DNA from: a virus
Length of the DNA stretch: 26,339 bases
Strand: one strand, 5' to 3'
Virus record (IMG/VR): IMGVR_UViG_3300031365_000012
Span: 1-26,339 of that record
A program made the position numbers and the translations under genes. Every line of letters begins with the position of its first letter. Position 1 is the stretch's first letter. The notes under the pieces are model-generated. The model had not been told where the DNA came from and did no database searches. It saw nothing but the letters and a program-made list of their open reading frames with translations. Shown in pieces: positions 18,891 through 26,339 of this stretch.

Positions 18891-20636
18891 ATGGGTAAGA
18901 TTTACCCGCATCCACAGTGGAAAGACACTGGCGATTCCAAAGAAACTATAGATGACGAACCAGCGTTAGTAACTAAGCTGGAGGTAGGCGATACCTCTAC
19001 GCACATAACAAAAGACGGTGACGGCAATATGGTATTTACTGATGCCGTCACTGGTGAATTAACACTGGCAGAGCTTGAAGGTGGAGGTGGTGGAGGTGTT
19101 GATACCTCTGGGACACCAGTGGACAACGATTACGCCAAGTTCACCGATGTAGACACTATCGAAGGGCGGAGCTATACTGAGGTCAAGCAGGATTTAAGCC
19201 TAGAAGATTCTGACATCAATACGTTAATCACGGCTACTAAGCTGGACGACCTTACAGCCCCTGATGATACCGCCGACCTAGATGCTACCGATGCCCTGCA
19301 TGGGTTAATGTCGAAGGCTGATAAGGGCAAGCTGGATGGAATAGAGGCTGGAGCAGACCAAACAGACGCAACCAATGTAGCTGCTGCTGGTGCTGTCATG
19401 GCTGACGGCTCTGTTCCCGTAACTGCGTATGTAGATATTACAGAAGCAGCCGAGCCTGATGCGCCAGCCGCTAATAACCTACGCTTACATGCACTTGATG
19501 AGAATGGATTTTCTATTCTTGCTTATAAAGACAGTGAGGGGATGGTTCGTAAGTTCGTAAAGGATGCTGTATTCATAGTCTATAATGATAGCGGAGATGC
19601 TATTGCTGCACCTAGAGCCGTTTATGCTTCAGGAAGCACAGGAACAGTGCCTACGATAGCCCTTGCTAAAGCTGACTCCTCAGATACTATGCCAGCAATC
19701 GGCGTTACGTTGGAATCCATAGCCAATGGTGCTTATGGCAGAATTATGCAAGTTGGCTTACTTGAAGATGTTAATACTCTCGCCTTTACATCAGGGGATA
19801 TATTATACGTCTCCGCAGCTACGGCGGGGATGCCTACTGATACTCCACCAGCTTACCCGAATATAAGGCAAGAACTCGGCACGGTTCTTGTAGATAGCGA
19901 AACAGTTGGAAGTATTCAAATTATAGCAAGGACAGCCTTTGACGATTCCCTAATCTCTATAGTGCCGAGTTTAGAGGGTTCGCCCACTGAAGATTTGGCT
20001 ACCAAAGCCCCTACTTCAGAATGGGCTTTCGACCACGACGCAGCCACCACAGGAGTTCATGGTGCTGGTGCTGAAACCCTCTTAAATACAGGCGATGTCG
20101 GCACTATGGCTGCTGAAACTGCTACTGATTATCTGGCAATAGCAAACTTAGAAAATCCCCCTACCGAAGATGAAACAACCAAAGCCCCTACAAGTGAATG
20201 GGCATTCGACCATAATGCTGCTACTACTGGTATTCATGGAGTTACTGGCACGATAGTCGGAACAAGCGACTCGCAGGTATTAACCAACAAGACAGTTATC
20301 TCTACTACCAATACCGTAGAAGAAATATCAACTGTTGCTTCTTCTGCTACCCCTGCTCCGACAGGTGGAAGCCTGAGAAACTTCTATACGATAACGGCAT
20401 TAGCAGCAGCAGCCGAGTTTGCTGCACCTTCAGGAACGCCAGCAAATGCCAACAAGCTAATTATCAGAATAAAAGACAATGGCACAGCAAGGGCTTTAAC
20501 TTGGAACGCTATTTACAGAGCTATGGAGTTTGCCCTACCAACTACAACCGTGATAAGCAAAACAATGTATCTTGGATTTATCTACAATTCAGCAGATTCC
20601 AAGTGGGACATGGTGGCTATCAATGAGGAGGCTTAA
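18891..20636 (+). CDS. Tail-fibre/receptor-binding-type protein, 581 aa
   Basis: An AGGAGG that includes the upstream TAG precedes the ATG. Features of phage fibres: a poly-Gly hinge (EGGGGGG near residue 63), the motif LHGLMSKADKGKLDGIEAG (about 135-155), typical of repeated fibre/collar modules, LTNKT near 470, and two copies of an SEWAFDH unit starting near residues 364 and 423 (SPTEDLATKAPTSEWAFDH and PPTEDETTKAPTSEWAFDH, each followed by AATTGxHG). The C-terminus is beta-rich with aromatic residues (YRAMEFALPTTTVISKTMY), perhaps the receptor-facing part. Target and chaperone are not predictable. Confidence 0.8.
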   Translation: MGKIYPHPQWKDTGDSKETIDDEPALVTKLEVGDTSTHITKDGDGNMVFTDAVTGELTLAELEGGGGGGVDTSGTPVDNDYAKFTDVDTIEGRSYTEVKQDLSLEDSDINTLITATKLDDLTAPDDTADLDATDALHGLMSKADKGKLDGIEAGADQTDATNVAAAGAVMADGSVPVTAYVDITEAAEPDAPAANNLRLHALDENGFSILAYKDSEGMVRKFVKDAVFIVYNDSGDAIAAPRAVYASGSTGTVPTIALAKADSSDTMPAIGVTLESIANGAYGRIMQVGLLEDVNTLAFTSGDILYVSAATAGMPTDTPPAYPNIRQELGTVLVDSETVGSIQIIARTAFDDSLISIVPSLEGSPTEDLATKAPTSEWAFDHDAATTGVHGAGAETLLNTGDVGTMAAETATDYLAIANLENPPTEDETTKAPTSEWAFDHNAATTGIHGVTGTIVGTSDSQVLTNKTVISTTNTVEEISTVASSATPAPTGGSLRNFYTITALAAAAEFAAPSGTPANANKLIIRIKDNGTARALTWNAIYRAMEFALPTTTVISKTMYLGFIYNSADSKWDMVAINEEA

Positions 20637-21580
20637 TGCCCTATGCTAAGTTAGAACCAACAGGCTGTGGTATCCACAAGGGGAGGATTAAGCTACGTCT
20701 TGATTTCTTTCTGAATCCTGATGACCCTAACTATGGCAAATATCCTGATATTCCCTTTCATTCCCATTTTATCTACCCTGGCAAGGATGCCTCCGATGCC
20801 GATATTAAGACAGAGATAGAGAAGTGTCTTAACTACTTCTACGCCTTTCATCAGCATTGTTGGGACGAAGACAAGCCATTCATTGAGGAGTGGAAGAAAG
20901 TCCCCTCACAAGTCGGGCAGGTAAGATGCCCCTTTGTCAAAGGCAATCCCAAAGACTCCACAGCTAACGAAAGCAAGGTTCAGGATGTTCTCTCAAGAAT
21001 CCAGAAGTTTCAAGTTGACGTGTCTAAAGTTCCGTCTCAAGACCTTAATATAGGAGAGAAGGGAACGATTGATGTTGGAAGTGCAGCGATAGACAGAGGA
21101 AATACTAGAACTCTAGCTTCCAACACTTGGTATCAGACGTTAATAGAGTTTAGTAATCCAGCTAATGCAGCGGGGGTGATAGATACGGTAGAGGCTTACT
21201 TTGCTTACGCCTATGAAGGTAATGTCTTCCGTGTCGGCTCTTTTCATGATGATGGGGATGAGGACTTCACTTGTAATGATGCAGAAGAAATAGGTGAGGC
21301 TGCTGAAGGCTATAACAAATTTACTGGACTTTCCATAGATATAGATGAAGGTGAATACATCGGGGCAGATTCCGATACACCGGGTCATTATCTAATTATA
21401 GACTGCGAAATCTCTGGTGGTGGCGGTATTTATCTTGCATTCGCTGAAAGTTATTGCGACCCCGAAGACTCGGGACATTTTACCTCTGAAAGTTCTTCAG
21501 TAATATCCCTCTATGGCACAGGGACAGGAGCAGGAGGAGAAGAAAACCACCGCCGAGGTTCGTTTTTTAAGATGTTCTAA
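20636..21580 (+). CDS. Fibre/virion protein, 314 aa
   Basis: ATG overlaps the upstream stop (TAATG). The first 110 residues form an alpha/beta domain with repeated aromatic and Cys/His residues (FHSHFIYPGKD, EKCLNYFYAFHQHCWDED); the rest is beta-rich and acidic with Gly/Ser loops (GYNKFTGLSIDIDEGEYIGAD, GGGGIYLAFAES). The segment with HSHF, HQH and Cys could bind metal, but the spacing does not match a known site. The C-terminus (RRGSFFKMF) is basic. Context puts it with fibre-associated proteins; no family is recognised. Confidence 0.65.
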   Translation: MPYAKLEPTGCGIHKGRIKLRLDFFLNPDDPNYGKYPDIPFHSHFIYPGKDASDADIKTEIEKCLNYFYAFHQHCWDEDKPFIEEWKKVPSQVGQVRCPFVKGNPKDSTANESKVQDVLSRIQKFQVDVSKVPSQDLNIGEKGTIDVGSAAIDRGNTRTLASNTWYQTLIEFSNPANAAGVIDTVEAYFAYAYEGNVFRVGSFHDDGDEDFTCNDAEEIGEAAEGYNKFTGLSIDIDEGEYIGADSDTPGHYLIIDCEISGGGGIYLAFAESYCDPEDSGHFTSESSSVISLYGTGTGAGGEENHRRGSFFKMF

Positions 21581-21593
21581 GAAGGAGTAAAAT

Positions 21594-22448
21594 ATGGCAC
21601 AAGTAACTATAACAAAAGCAAATTTTATGACCAAGGTGAATGACCTACTGAATGACAACTGGGCTAGCACGACAACCTCTGCTGGTGATGCAGACAAGAA
21701 GGATTTGCTAGACTCGGAACTTGCCCATTACAAGGATAATTATTTCAATGGCTGGTGGGTATATGTAGCATCGCAGCTTAGGCGTGTCTCGGATTTTACC
21801 TCCACGTCAGGAACAGTAGAGTGGATTACGGCGCTTACTGCACAGGTAGGCTCAGGCGTAGCCTATGAGTTACATCGTTATGATAGAGATAAGAAGGTGG
21901 CGGCTGCTAATCAGGCTTTAAGCATGGCGTTCCCTTGGTTCTACAGTCAAGTAGAGGATGAAGCCACCTTAATGGGAACAGGCTCAGGTGCTACAGAATA
22001 TATAGTTCCTGTCACATTTACGGAGTTCCCTGAGCAAATCTTTTACAAGGTGATAACCAACACCACTGACATTGAGTATGTAGAGGTATTGGACTTCAAG
22101 ACCCGCAAGGCTGCTGGCACAATGTATTTCTATGCTGACATCCCTCTAGGCGAGCCTATCCTGCTGGTTGGCAAGACATACCTCACCCAGTTCGGTGCTC
22201 TAGACACAACGACTACGGAACTAGATGACTCACAGGCAAATGTAGTGGCTATGCTGGCTGCGTCTATCTTTTGCAGGATGATGTCATCTACCGTTAGTGC
22301 CAATGATGCGGGTCGGTATGATAGTCTGGCTCAAAGATACGAAGCAATGTATGAGGAACAAAGGGATAAACTGGCAGAACCAAGACTAACTGAGGGTAAG
22401 CTGGACTACAGTTGGCTCACAGACTGGGAAAGAACCACATTCAAGTAA
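21594..22448 (+). CDS. Head-tail connector/adaptor-like protein, 284 aa
   Basis: AAGGAG precedes the ATG at 21594. The N-terminal helix (ITKANFMTKVNDLLND) is followed by a strand/aromatic patch (YFNGWWVYVASQLRRV) and STSGTVEWITALTAQ. Next come DRDKKVAAANQALSMAFPWFYSQVED, a pattern of phage adaptor proteins that ring the portal, and a helical C-terminal half (VAMLAASIFCRMM, RYEAMYEEQRDKLAEP) typical of the bundle. The gene lies among tail genes, where the adaptor links portal to tail. The assignment is by pattern only and is moderately certain. Confidence 0.6.
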   Translation: MAQVTITKANFMTKVNDLLNDNWASTTTSAGDADKKDLLDSELAHYKDNYFNGWWVYVASQLRRVSDFTSTSGTVEWITALTAQVGSGVAYELHRYDRDKKVAAANQALSMAFPWFYSQVEDEATLMGTGSGATEYIVPVTFTEFPEQIFYKVITNTTDIEYVEVLDFKTRKAAGTMYFYADIPLGEPILLVGKTYLTQFGALDTTTTELDDSQANVVAMLAASIFCRMMSSTVSANDAGRYDSLAQRYEAMYEEQRDKLAEPRLTEGKLDYSWLTDWERTTFK

Positions 22449-22459
22449 TAGGAGTAATT

Positions 22460-22693
22460 ATGCCTTCTCAAAAAGCAAAGGATAAAGTCAAGGACAAAAT
22501 CTTCCCTAACGACAGGGAGACTCTTGTTTACCTGTCTGCTCAGGACTATAATAAGCTGAGTAGTGAGGAGAGGGAAGCCATATTGGAAGTCGTTAATGAA
22601 AAGGGACACAACAGCTGGAAGTATGAGGAGGAAATGAAGTCCATGTTCCCGCCTGTGTTTAATCCTAAGCCTTTAACGTGGAGGGTACGCTAG
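22460..22693 (+). CDS. Small helical protein, 77 aa
   Basis: Start at ATG 22460 follows TAATAGGAG; an in-frame start at 22412 lies inside the preceding gene and is rejected. The protein is charged and helical: QKAKDKVKDKIFPND, then an LSAQDYNKLSSEEREAILEV helix and EMKSMFPPVFNPKPLTWRV. No domain is recognised. The stop overlaps the GTG of the large downstream protein (TAGTG). Its position between an adaptor-like gene and the beta-propeller gene suggests a tail-assembly role. Confidence 0.6.
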   Translation: MPSQKAKDKVKDKIFPNDRETLVYLSAQDYNKLSSEEREAILEVVNEKGHNSWKYEEEMKSMFPPVFNPKPLTWRVR

Positions 22694-25260
22694 TGGCAAC
22701 TGTGGGTGTAGATTTTGACTTGAGCTTTCTAGACATAACGACAACGGTTAAGGTAAACGCTGCTGCCTCAGCCAAAACCATTGATGTTACCACATCTACG
22801 GGCATGGCTGCGGGTGATGCTGTTGCTATTACCTTGAACGATACTAATGTTCACTGGGATATAATAGCCTCTGTAACTGATGGTGATACCATTGTTATTA
22901 CTACTGGCATACCAAGTGCTGCCGATGCTGGCAACGCTGTCAAGAGTTACAATGCCTATATGTGCAGGTCAGAGGGGGATAGAAAGATGTTCTCTGTAAC
23001 AGACTCTCCATTGCTACCCCCAACACTGATTACAGGGACAGCCTCAACGGATAACATTCAACCTGAGCGTGGGATTATCACCACCATGAAAGATTGGCGT
23101 AAGGGATTCCAACAGTATCTACTGGAGGATGCCTATAAATACTATGATTCTGAGAACTGTGACGCTAGGCTCAAAGAGAAGGTAACGCTACCGCCAAAAC
23201 GACTGACGACTATTTCATTTGGCAATCCTGTTCCCACTCAGGATATACCCGATGCTGGGTTTGAGGAATGGGATGATGCAAATACCCCAACTATTTGGAC
23301 AGTAATGGCAGGTGATGGTGTACTAAGGGGTTCTGCGCCTGGTGGGCATGAGGGAGATTACTATGCCCGCAACCCCACTGACCAAGGGAATGACATTACT
23401 GGTGGTATGTATGTAGATATGGACACCTTTTATGAGGGGTACAAGGGGACTGAATTTACGTTTAAGGTATGGGTTTATACTAGCACTTCTAATTGGAGTG
23501 GTTCTTATTGGGCAAAGATTACCATAGATGATGGTGTAGGAACTACCGTAACAACAAAAGATAGCGGTTCGGGCGAAGACTATACTCAAATTAGTGTTAC
23601 CAGAACATTAGACGCAGATGCTACAAGATTACGCTTACAGGTAGAATATGGAGTTGATGTGGTTGATTTGGGTTACAATGTACGCTGGGATGATTGTAGC
23701 CTAACATATCAAGCAAAAGATTTTGGTGCTATCCCCCAAAAGGGAATAGTAGAGTTTGGTGATGATATAGTAGTCGCTTCTGGTCAATCTTTATTTAATA
23801 TTGCAAGTGGCTCTGCGGTTTGGCTAGAGAACTTCCCTCAAACTATTACAGACCTATGCGTGTTCGAGGACAACCTTTACATAGCGCAGGGTTGGGGCAA
23901 TGATTACTATTACACATCTGACCTGATTACCTTCACTGCCTTTACCGATGCAGCCATACACCCGAAATACTTTGCTAATATTGGTGGGGCTACCATGATT
24001 TGTGCAGACACTAATAGCACGGTAAAATCTAGTGCTAATCCTATCATGTCAGGAACAGCGTGGTCAACTCTTTACCAAGTAGGCAGTGACGACTTCGATA
24101 TAACGGGATTGCCTAATAGCTCCTCTACGTGGTTTGCAAGGAAAGAGGATGACCTTTACTATCTGAGTGGCAGTGATGTTTGGTCGCTGTTAGACTTAAA
24201 GACAGAAGCATCTACAACCTACACCTACCCCGTATATACATGGGGAGGCAACCTGTATATCCCATCGGGAGTTAATTCATTGTATGAGTACAATATCGGC
24301 ACTGGTGTAGCAACTGTCATTTCGCCTACCCGCTACGCAATCGGTGATGCCGATTATGATGAAGACATTATCGCTATGGCTGGTGATGAAACATATCTAT
24401 ACTGTGCCATAGACAACGGCTCTGATATTAAGATTCTGGCTGGTAGATGGGAGAATGTAGCAGGAGATACTGACTGGTACTGGCATCCGTTATACACACT
24501 AGCCGACCATAATGATATAACTTCTATGGCGGTGTCTGCATTGTCGGGTAGTAAAAGGCTGTATGTCGGGACAGATACTTACACCGATGGAGTCCAGCCC
24601 TATTTCCTGCCAGTAAGTTACACAGAGCCGTATACGGAAACGGGCTATGAGTGTGAGGCATCTGGTACTTTCTATACTCCGTGGCTGGACGGTGGATTCC
24701 CAACCGAGGAGAAATACTGGGATGATGTAGACATTACCACCATCTGCTGCACTGATAAAACCTCCGCCCAGTTATCGTATAGGGTAAAGGGTGGAGAATG
24801 GGTAGCCTTAACTACTTGTACTACGAGTGCCTATGATGGCGGGTATCCTGACGAGACCACAGATAATAGAACCATAGGGGTTTCATCTGAAAGGATACAA
24901 TTCAAGCTCGCTATGGCTGCTGCTGTTGATGAATACACCCCTATATTACTTGGTCAAGGTGGGGGCATTTCAGTACGTGGACGGTTGCAATCAGATAGAA
25001 CCAGACAAATAAACGCACAGCTGCTTATCGCTGACAGAATCAATGAGAGAACCCGAACCACGCTGGCAAGAACTGTATCAACCGACCTTACTAATCTTAG
25101 GGCATACTACGCAGCTAATGATAAGGAGACAATAGTTGCCCCAGATGACACGGAGTACAATGTTACATTTGACAGGGAATCATACAGGGAAGACGCAGCT
25201 TATGACGAAACTGGACATAAAAATGTATGGTGGGTTTCGGTGAAGCTGCTTGAAGTCTAG
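22693..25260 (+). CDS. Large tail/fibre protein with jelly-roll and beta-propeller regions, 855 aa
   Basis: Start is GTG 22693 (GGAGGG at 22680-22685, 7-nt spacer, overlapping the previous stop); an earlier GTG at 22678 would add five residues. An N-terminal domain (about 1-115) reads as Ig-like. About residues 190-345 look like a carbohydrate-binding jelly roll (PDAGFEEWDDANTPTIWTVM, then YARNPTDQGNDITGGMYVDM, ending VRWDDCSLTY). From about 355 to 640 a repeated D/N-LY-I/V pattern (DNLYIAQGW, DDLYYLSG, GGNLYIPSG, TYLYCAIDN, KRLYVGTD) suggests a beta-propeller. The C-terminal part is beta-rich. A receptor-binding or stem component is likely. Confidence 0.7.
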   Translation: MATVGVDFDLSFLDITTTVKVNAAASAKTIDVTTSTGMAAGDAVAITLNDTNVHWDIIASVTDGDTIVITTGIPSAADAGNAVKSYNAYMCRSEGDRKMFSVTDSPLLPPTLITGTASTDNIQPERGIITTMKDWRKGFQQYLLEDAYKYYDSENCDARLKEKVTLPPKRLTTISFGNPVPTQDIPDAGFEEWDDANTPTIWTVMAGDGVLRGSAPGGHEGDYYARNPTDQGNDITGGMYVDMDTFYEGYKGTEFTFKVWVYTSTSNWSGSYWAKITIDDGVGTTVTTKDSGSGEDYTQISVTRTLDADATRLRLQVEYGVDVVDLGYNVRWDDCSLTYQAKDFGAIPQKGIVEFGDDIVVASGQSLFNIASGSAVWLENFPQTITDLCVFEDNLYIAQGWGNDYYYTSDLITFTAFTDAAIHPKYFANIGGATMICADTNSTVKSSANPIMSGTAWSTLYQVGSDDFDITGLPNSSSTWFARKEDDLYYLSGSDVWSLLDLKTEASTTYTYPVYTWGGNLYIPSGVNSLYEYNIGTGVATVISPTRYAIGDADYDEDIIAMAGDETYLYCAIDNGSDIKILAGRWENVAGDTDWYWHPLYTLADHNDITSMAVSALSGSKRLYVGTDTYTDGVQPYFLPVSYTEPYTETGYECEASGTFYTPWLDGGFPTEEKYWDDVDITTICCTDKTSAQLSYRVKGGEWVALTTCTTSAYDGGYPDETTDNRTIGVSSERIQFKLAMAAAVDEYTPILLGQGGGISVRGRLQSDRTRQINAQLLIADRINERTRTTLARTVSTDLTNLRAYYAANDKETIVAPDDTEYNVTFDRESYREDAAYDETGHKNVWWVSVKLLEV

Positions 25261-25268
25261 GAGGTTTA

Positions 25269-25634
25269 ATGGCAGAACAAATCAACGATGTAGTCATTGT
25301 GTTAAACTCGGGTACTTATAATGGTGAGGAGTATGGCTTTACCCTTGCCCTAGTGGACGGTAAGAAGGCATGGGAATGCAGGAAGATACCACGAGAACCG
25401 CCTTCTATGGTAGAGGAAGAAATAGAAATGATACTCACTGCCCGAGATGAGGAACAACCTCTTGGGGCACAATCAGAGCTTGCGAGGGTTAATGATATTT
25501 TGACACAGATACAGCGGGTTGCCGATGAGACCACTGCCTCAACGATGGTTGGGATAGATGGGGTAACTCGCCATGTTCTTATTCGGTATCACGCTTTAAT
25601 AGTAGCGGTGCATTGTTATGGGCTGCATCACTAG
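25269..25634 (+). CDS. Small virion-associated protein, 121 aa (paralogue of the next gene)
   Basis: TAGGAGG spans the upstream stop and the start region. The N-terminal half has strands ending at GKKAWECRKIPREPPSM, followed by a helix and ADETTASTMVGIDGVTRHVLI. Both segments align with the next gene (GKKRWVVEKQYNAPPSV and ADETSDITLSGFDGITYYVLF), so the two are tandem paralogues. This copy ends about 15 residues earlier with a different C-terminus (ALIVAVHCYGLHH). It is beta-rich and soluble, and may be a minor tail protein. The specific role is unknown. Confidence 0.65.
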   Translation: MAEQINDVVIVLNSGTYNGEEYGFTLALVDGKKAWECRKIPREPPSMVEEEIEMILTARDEEQPLGAQSELARVNDILTQIQRVADETTASTMVGIDGVTRHVLIRYHALIVAVHCYGLHH

Positions 25635-25642
25635 GAGAATAA

Positions 25643-26050
25643 ATGGCTAAAACAGGGGACGTACAATTTACAACAGCGGGCAGCACTGATTACAATTACA
25701 TGCTGGCTCAGGACGCAGAGGGAAAGAAAAGATGGGTGGTTGAGAAGCAATATAACGCACCACCTTCGGTTATCCTTGATAAGATAACAATGACTATCTC
25801 GGTTGCTGCACGGATGAGGCAACAGACCAATAAGACCATCATTACTACTAGAACCATATCAACCGTGATGGCAGAGCTTAGAATCTTGGCTGATGAAACG
25901 TCAGATATTACGTTAAGCGGATTTGATGGCATAACCTACTATGTGCTGTTTGACCGAGCACCCATTAGAGCCGAGAGTATATTAGACGAGACTGGGAGAC
26001 TCACACACTATAATATTGACATAGTGTGCTGGAACAGAGACCAAGTATAG
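25643..26050 (+). CDS. Small virion-associated protein, 135 aa (paralogue of the preceding gene)
   Basis: Starts after TAGGAGAATAA; shares with its left neighbour the GKK-x-W..PPS block and the ADET..G-DG-T..VL block, with a longer C-terminus (DETGRLTHYNIDIVCWN) of the type seen in tail proteins that end with a beta strand and aromatic residues. It is soluble, beta-rich and without signal peptide. The duplication probably supplies a hetero-oligomeric ring or two tail faces; this is inferred from the tandem arrangement. Confidence 0.65.
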   Translation: MAKTGDVQFTTAGSTDYNYMLAQDAEGKKRWVVEKQYNAPPSVILDKITMTISVAARMRQQTNKTIITTRTISTVMAELRILADETSDITLSGFDGITYYVLFDRAPIRAESILDETGRLTHYNIDIVCWNRDQV

Positions 26051-26062
26051 AAAGGAGTACTG

Positions 26063-26296
26063 ATGGAAAAAACAACCGACCAGATGGTAAGGGAATTATA
26101 CACCGTGATTTTGGGGGTAAATAATACAGATGAAAAGGGGATGGTATACACCGTCAAAAAGATAGAGCACCATCTTAATATGTTAAACGGCACGGTCAAG
26201 TCAAACACCGCATGGCGCAAAGCCCTCTGTTGGGCGGTGGGCATAATGGGAAGCGGGATGGTTGGTCTTAGTATCTATCTCTTGTCTAATGTTTAA
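26063..26296 (+). CDS. XhlA-like membrane protein, holin-associated candidate, 77 aa
   Basis: An N-terminal helical part (residues 1-50) with heptads and the V-G-V-N...V-K-K-I-E-H-H-L pattern is followed by one hydrophobic span (residues about 53-72, CWAVGIMGSGMVGLSIYLL) and a short end. This coiled coil plus single C-terminal transmembrane segment is the form of the haemolysin XhlA family, encoded near phage lysis genes and acting with a holin. AAAGGAG precedes the ATG. No holin or endolysin is in the window; the gene could start the lysis module, which would lie to the right. Confidence 0.6.
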   Translation: MEKTTDQMVRELYTVILGVNNTDEKGMVYTVKKIEHHLNMLNGTVKSNTAWRKALCWAVGIMGSGMVGLSIYLLSNV

Positions 26297-26339
26297 TATA
26301 CCTTGGCGATTGTGGTAATGTATGCCATAAAGTAGGCAT

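Overview
The window looks like one continuous piece of a tailed-phage (Caudoviricetes) genome or prophage. It reads as a short leftward block (positions 1-960), a divergent control region (961-1133), and then a rightward block that runs almost without gaps to 26296. The rightward block carries a helix-turn-helix protein of the small-terminase type, large terminase, portal, scaffold, major capsid protein and a long series of beta-rich head/tail/fibre proteins, and ends in an XhlA-like membrane protein. I see no tape-measure, sheath or major tail-tube gene. A connector-like protein and several fibre-like proteins are present, so a short-tailed (podovirus-like) virion is my inference, not a proof. 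Nothing identifies the host firmly. Shine-Dalgarno (SD) sites are strong, the standard bacterial code is used, and a Gram-positive-type LexA-like palindrome (GAAC-N4-GTTC) sits at the divergent control region.

Layout. 1-960 (minus): a partial gene, a 137-aa hypothetical, a 59-aa zinc-finger miniprotein and a 61-aa hypothetical, driven by a near-consensus sigma70 promoter (987-1015). 1134-1704: HTH/small-terminase-like gene whose 3' end runs into a 10-bp-phased array of CGTGACA repeats (1571-1704), a candidate packaging or replication site. 1705-3115: hairpin-rich leader, a Met-rich 29-aa peptide, a cysteine-peptidase-like protein and a string of tiny genes, several starting with TTG or GTG inside the upstream stop codon. 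3114-3493: tRNA-Met(CAT), about 225 nt of apparently structured non-coding RNA, and tRNA-Asp(GTC) with encoded CCA. 3528-4729: zinc-ribbon miniprotein, secreted Cys-rich protein, Cys/Pro-rich protein, HExxH metallopeptidase-like protein. 4729-8976: terminase large subunit, portal and three smaller genes. 8978-14266: a 1762-aa giant protein with an ADP-ribosyltransferase-like domain (about residues 590-707) and a polyvalent/ejection-protein-like C-terminal half. 14267-14485: hairpin-rich leader with a terminator. 14486-26296: scaffold, capsid, FmdB-like zinc ribbon, decoration/fibre proteins, adaptor-like protein, a beta-propeller protein, two tandem paralogues and the XhlA-like membrane protein.

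How it works together. The leftward block would be an early/accessory unit under its own promoter. The rightward block is the packaging and morphogenesis unit: terminase fills heads through the portal, scaffold and coat build the shell, and the giant protein is placed where many short-tailed phages encode internal (ejected) virion proteins, so it may be delivered with the DNA and carry its ART domain into the host. Gene junctions are tightly coupled (TAATG, ATGA, TTGA, TAGTG overlaps, and stop codons embedded in the SD as TAGGAGG). All functional names are from sequence reading alone; no database search was possible.
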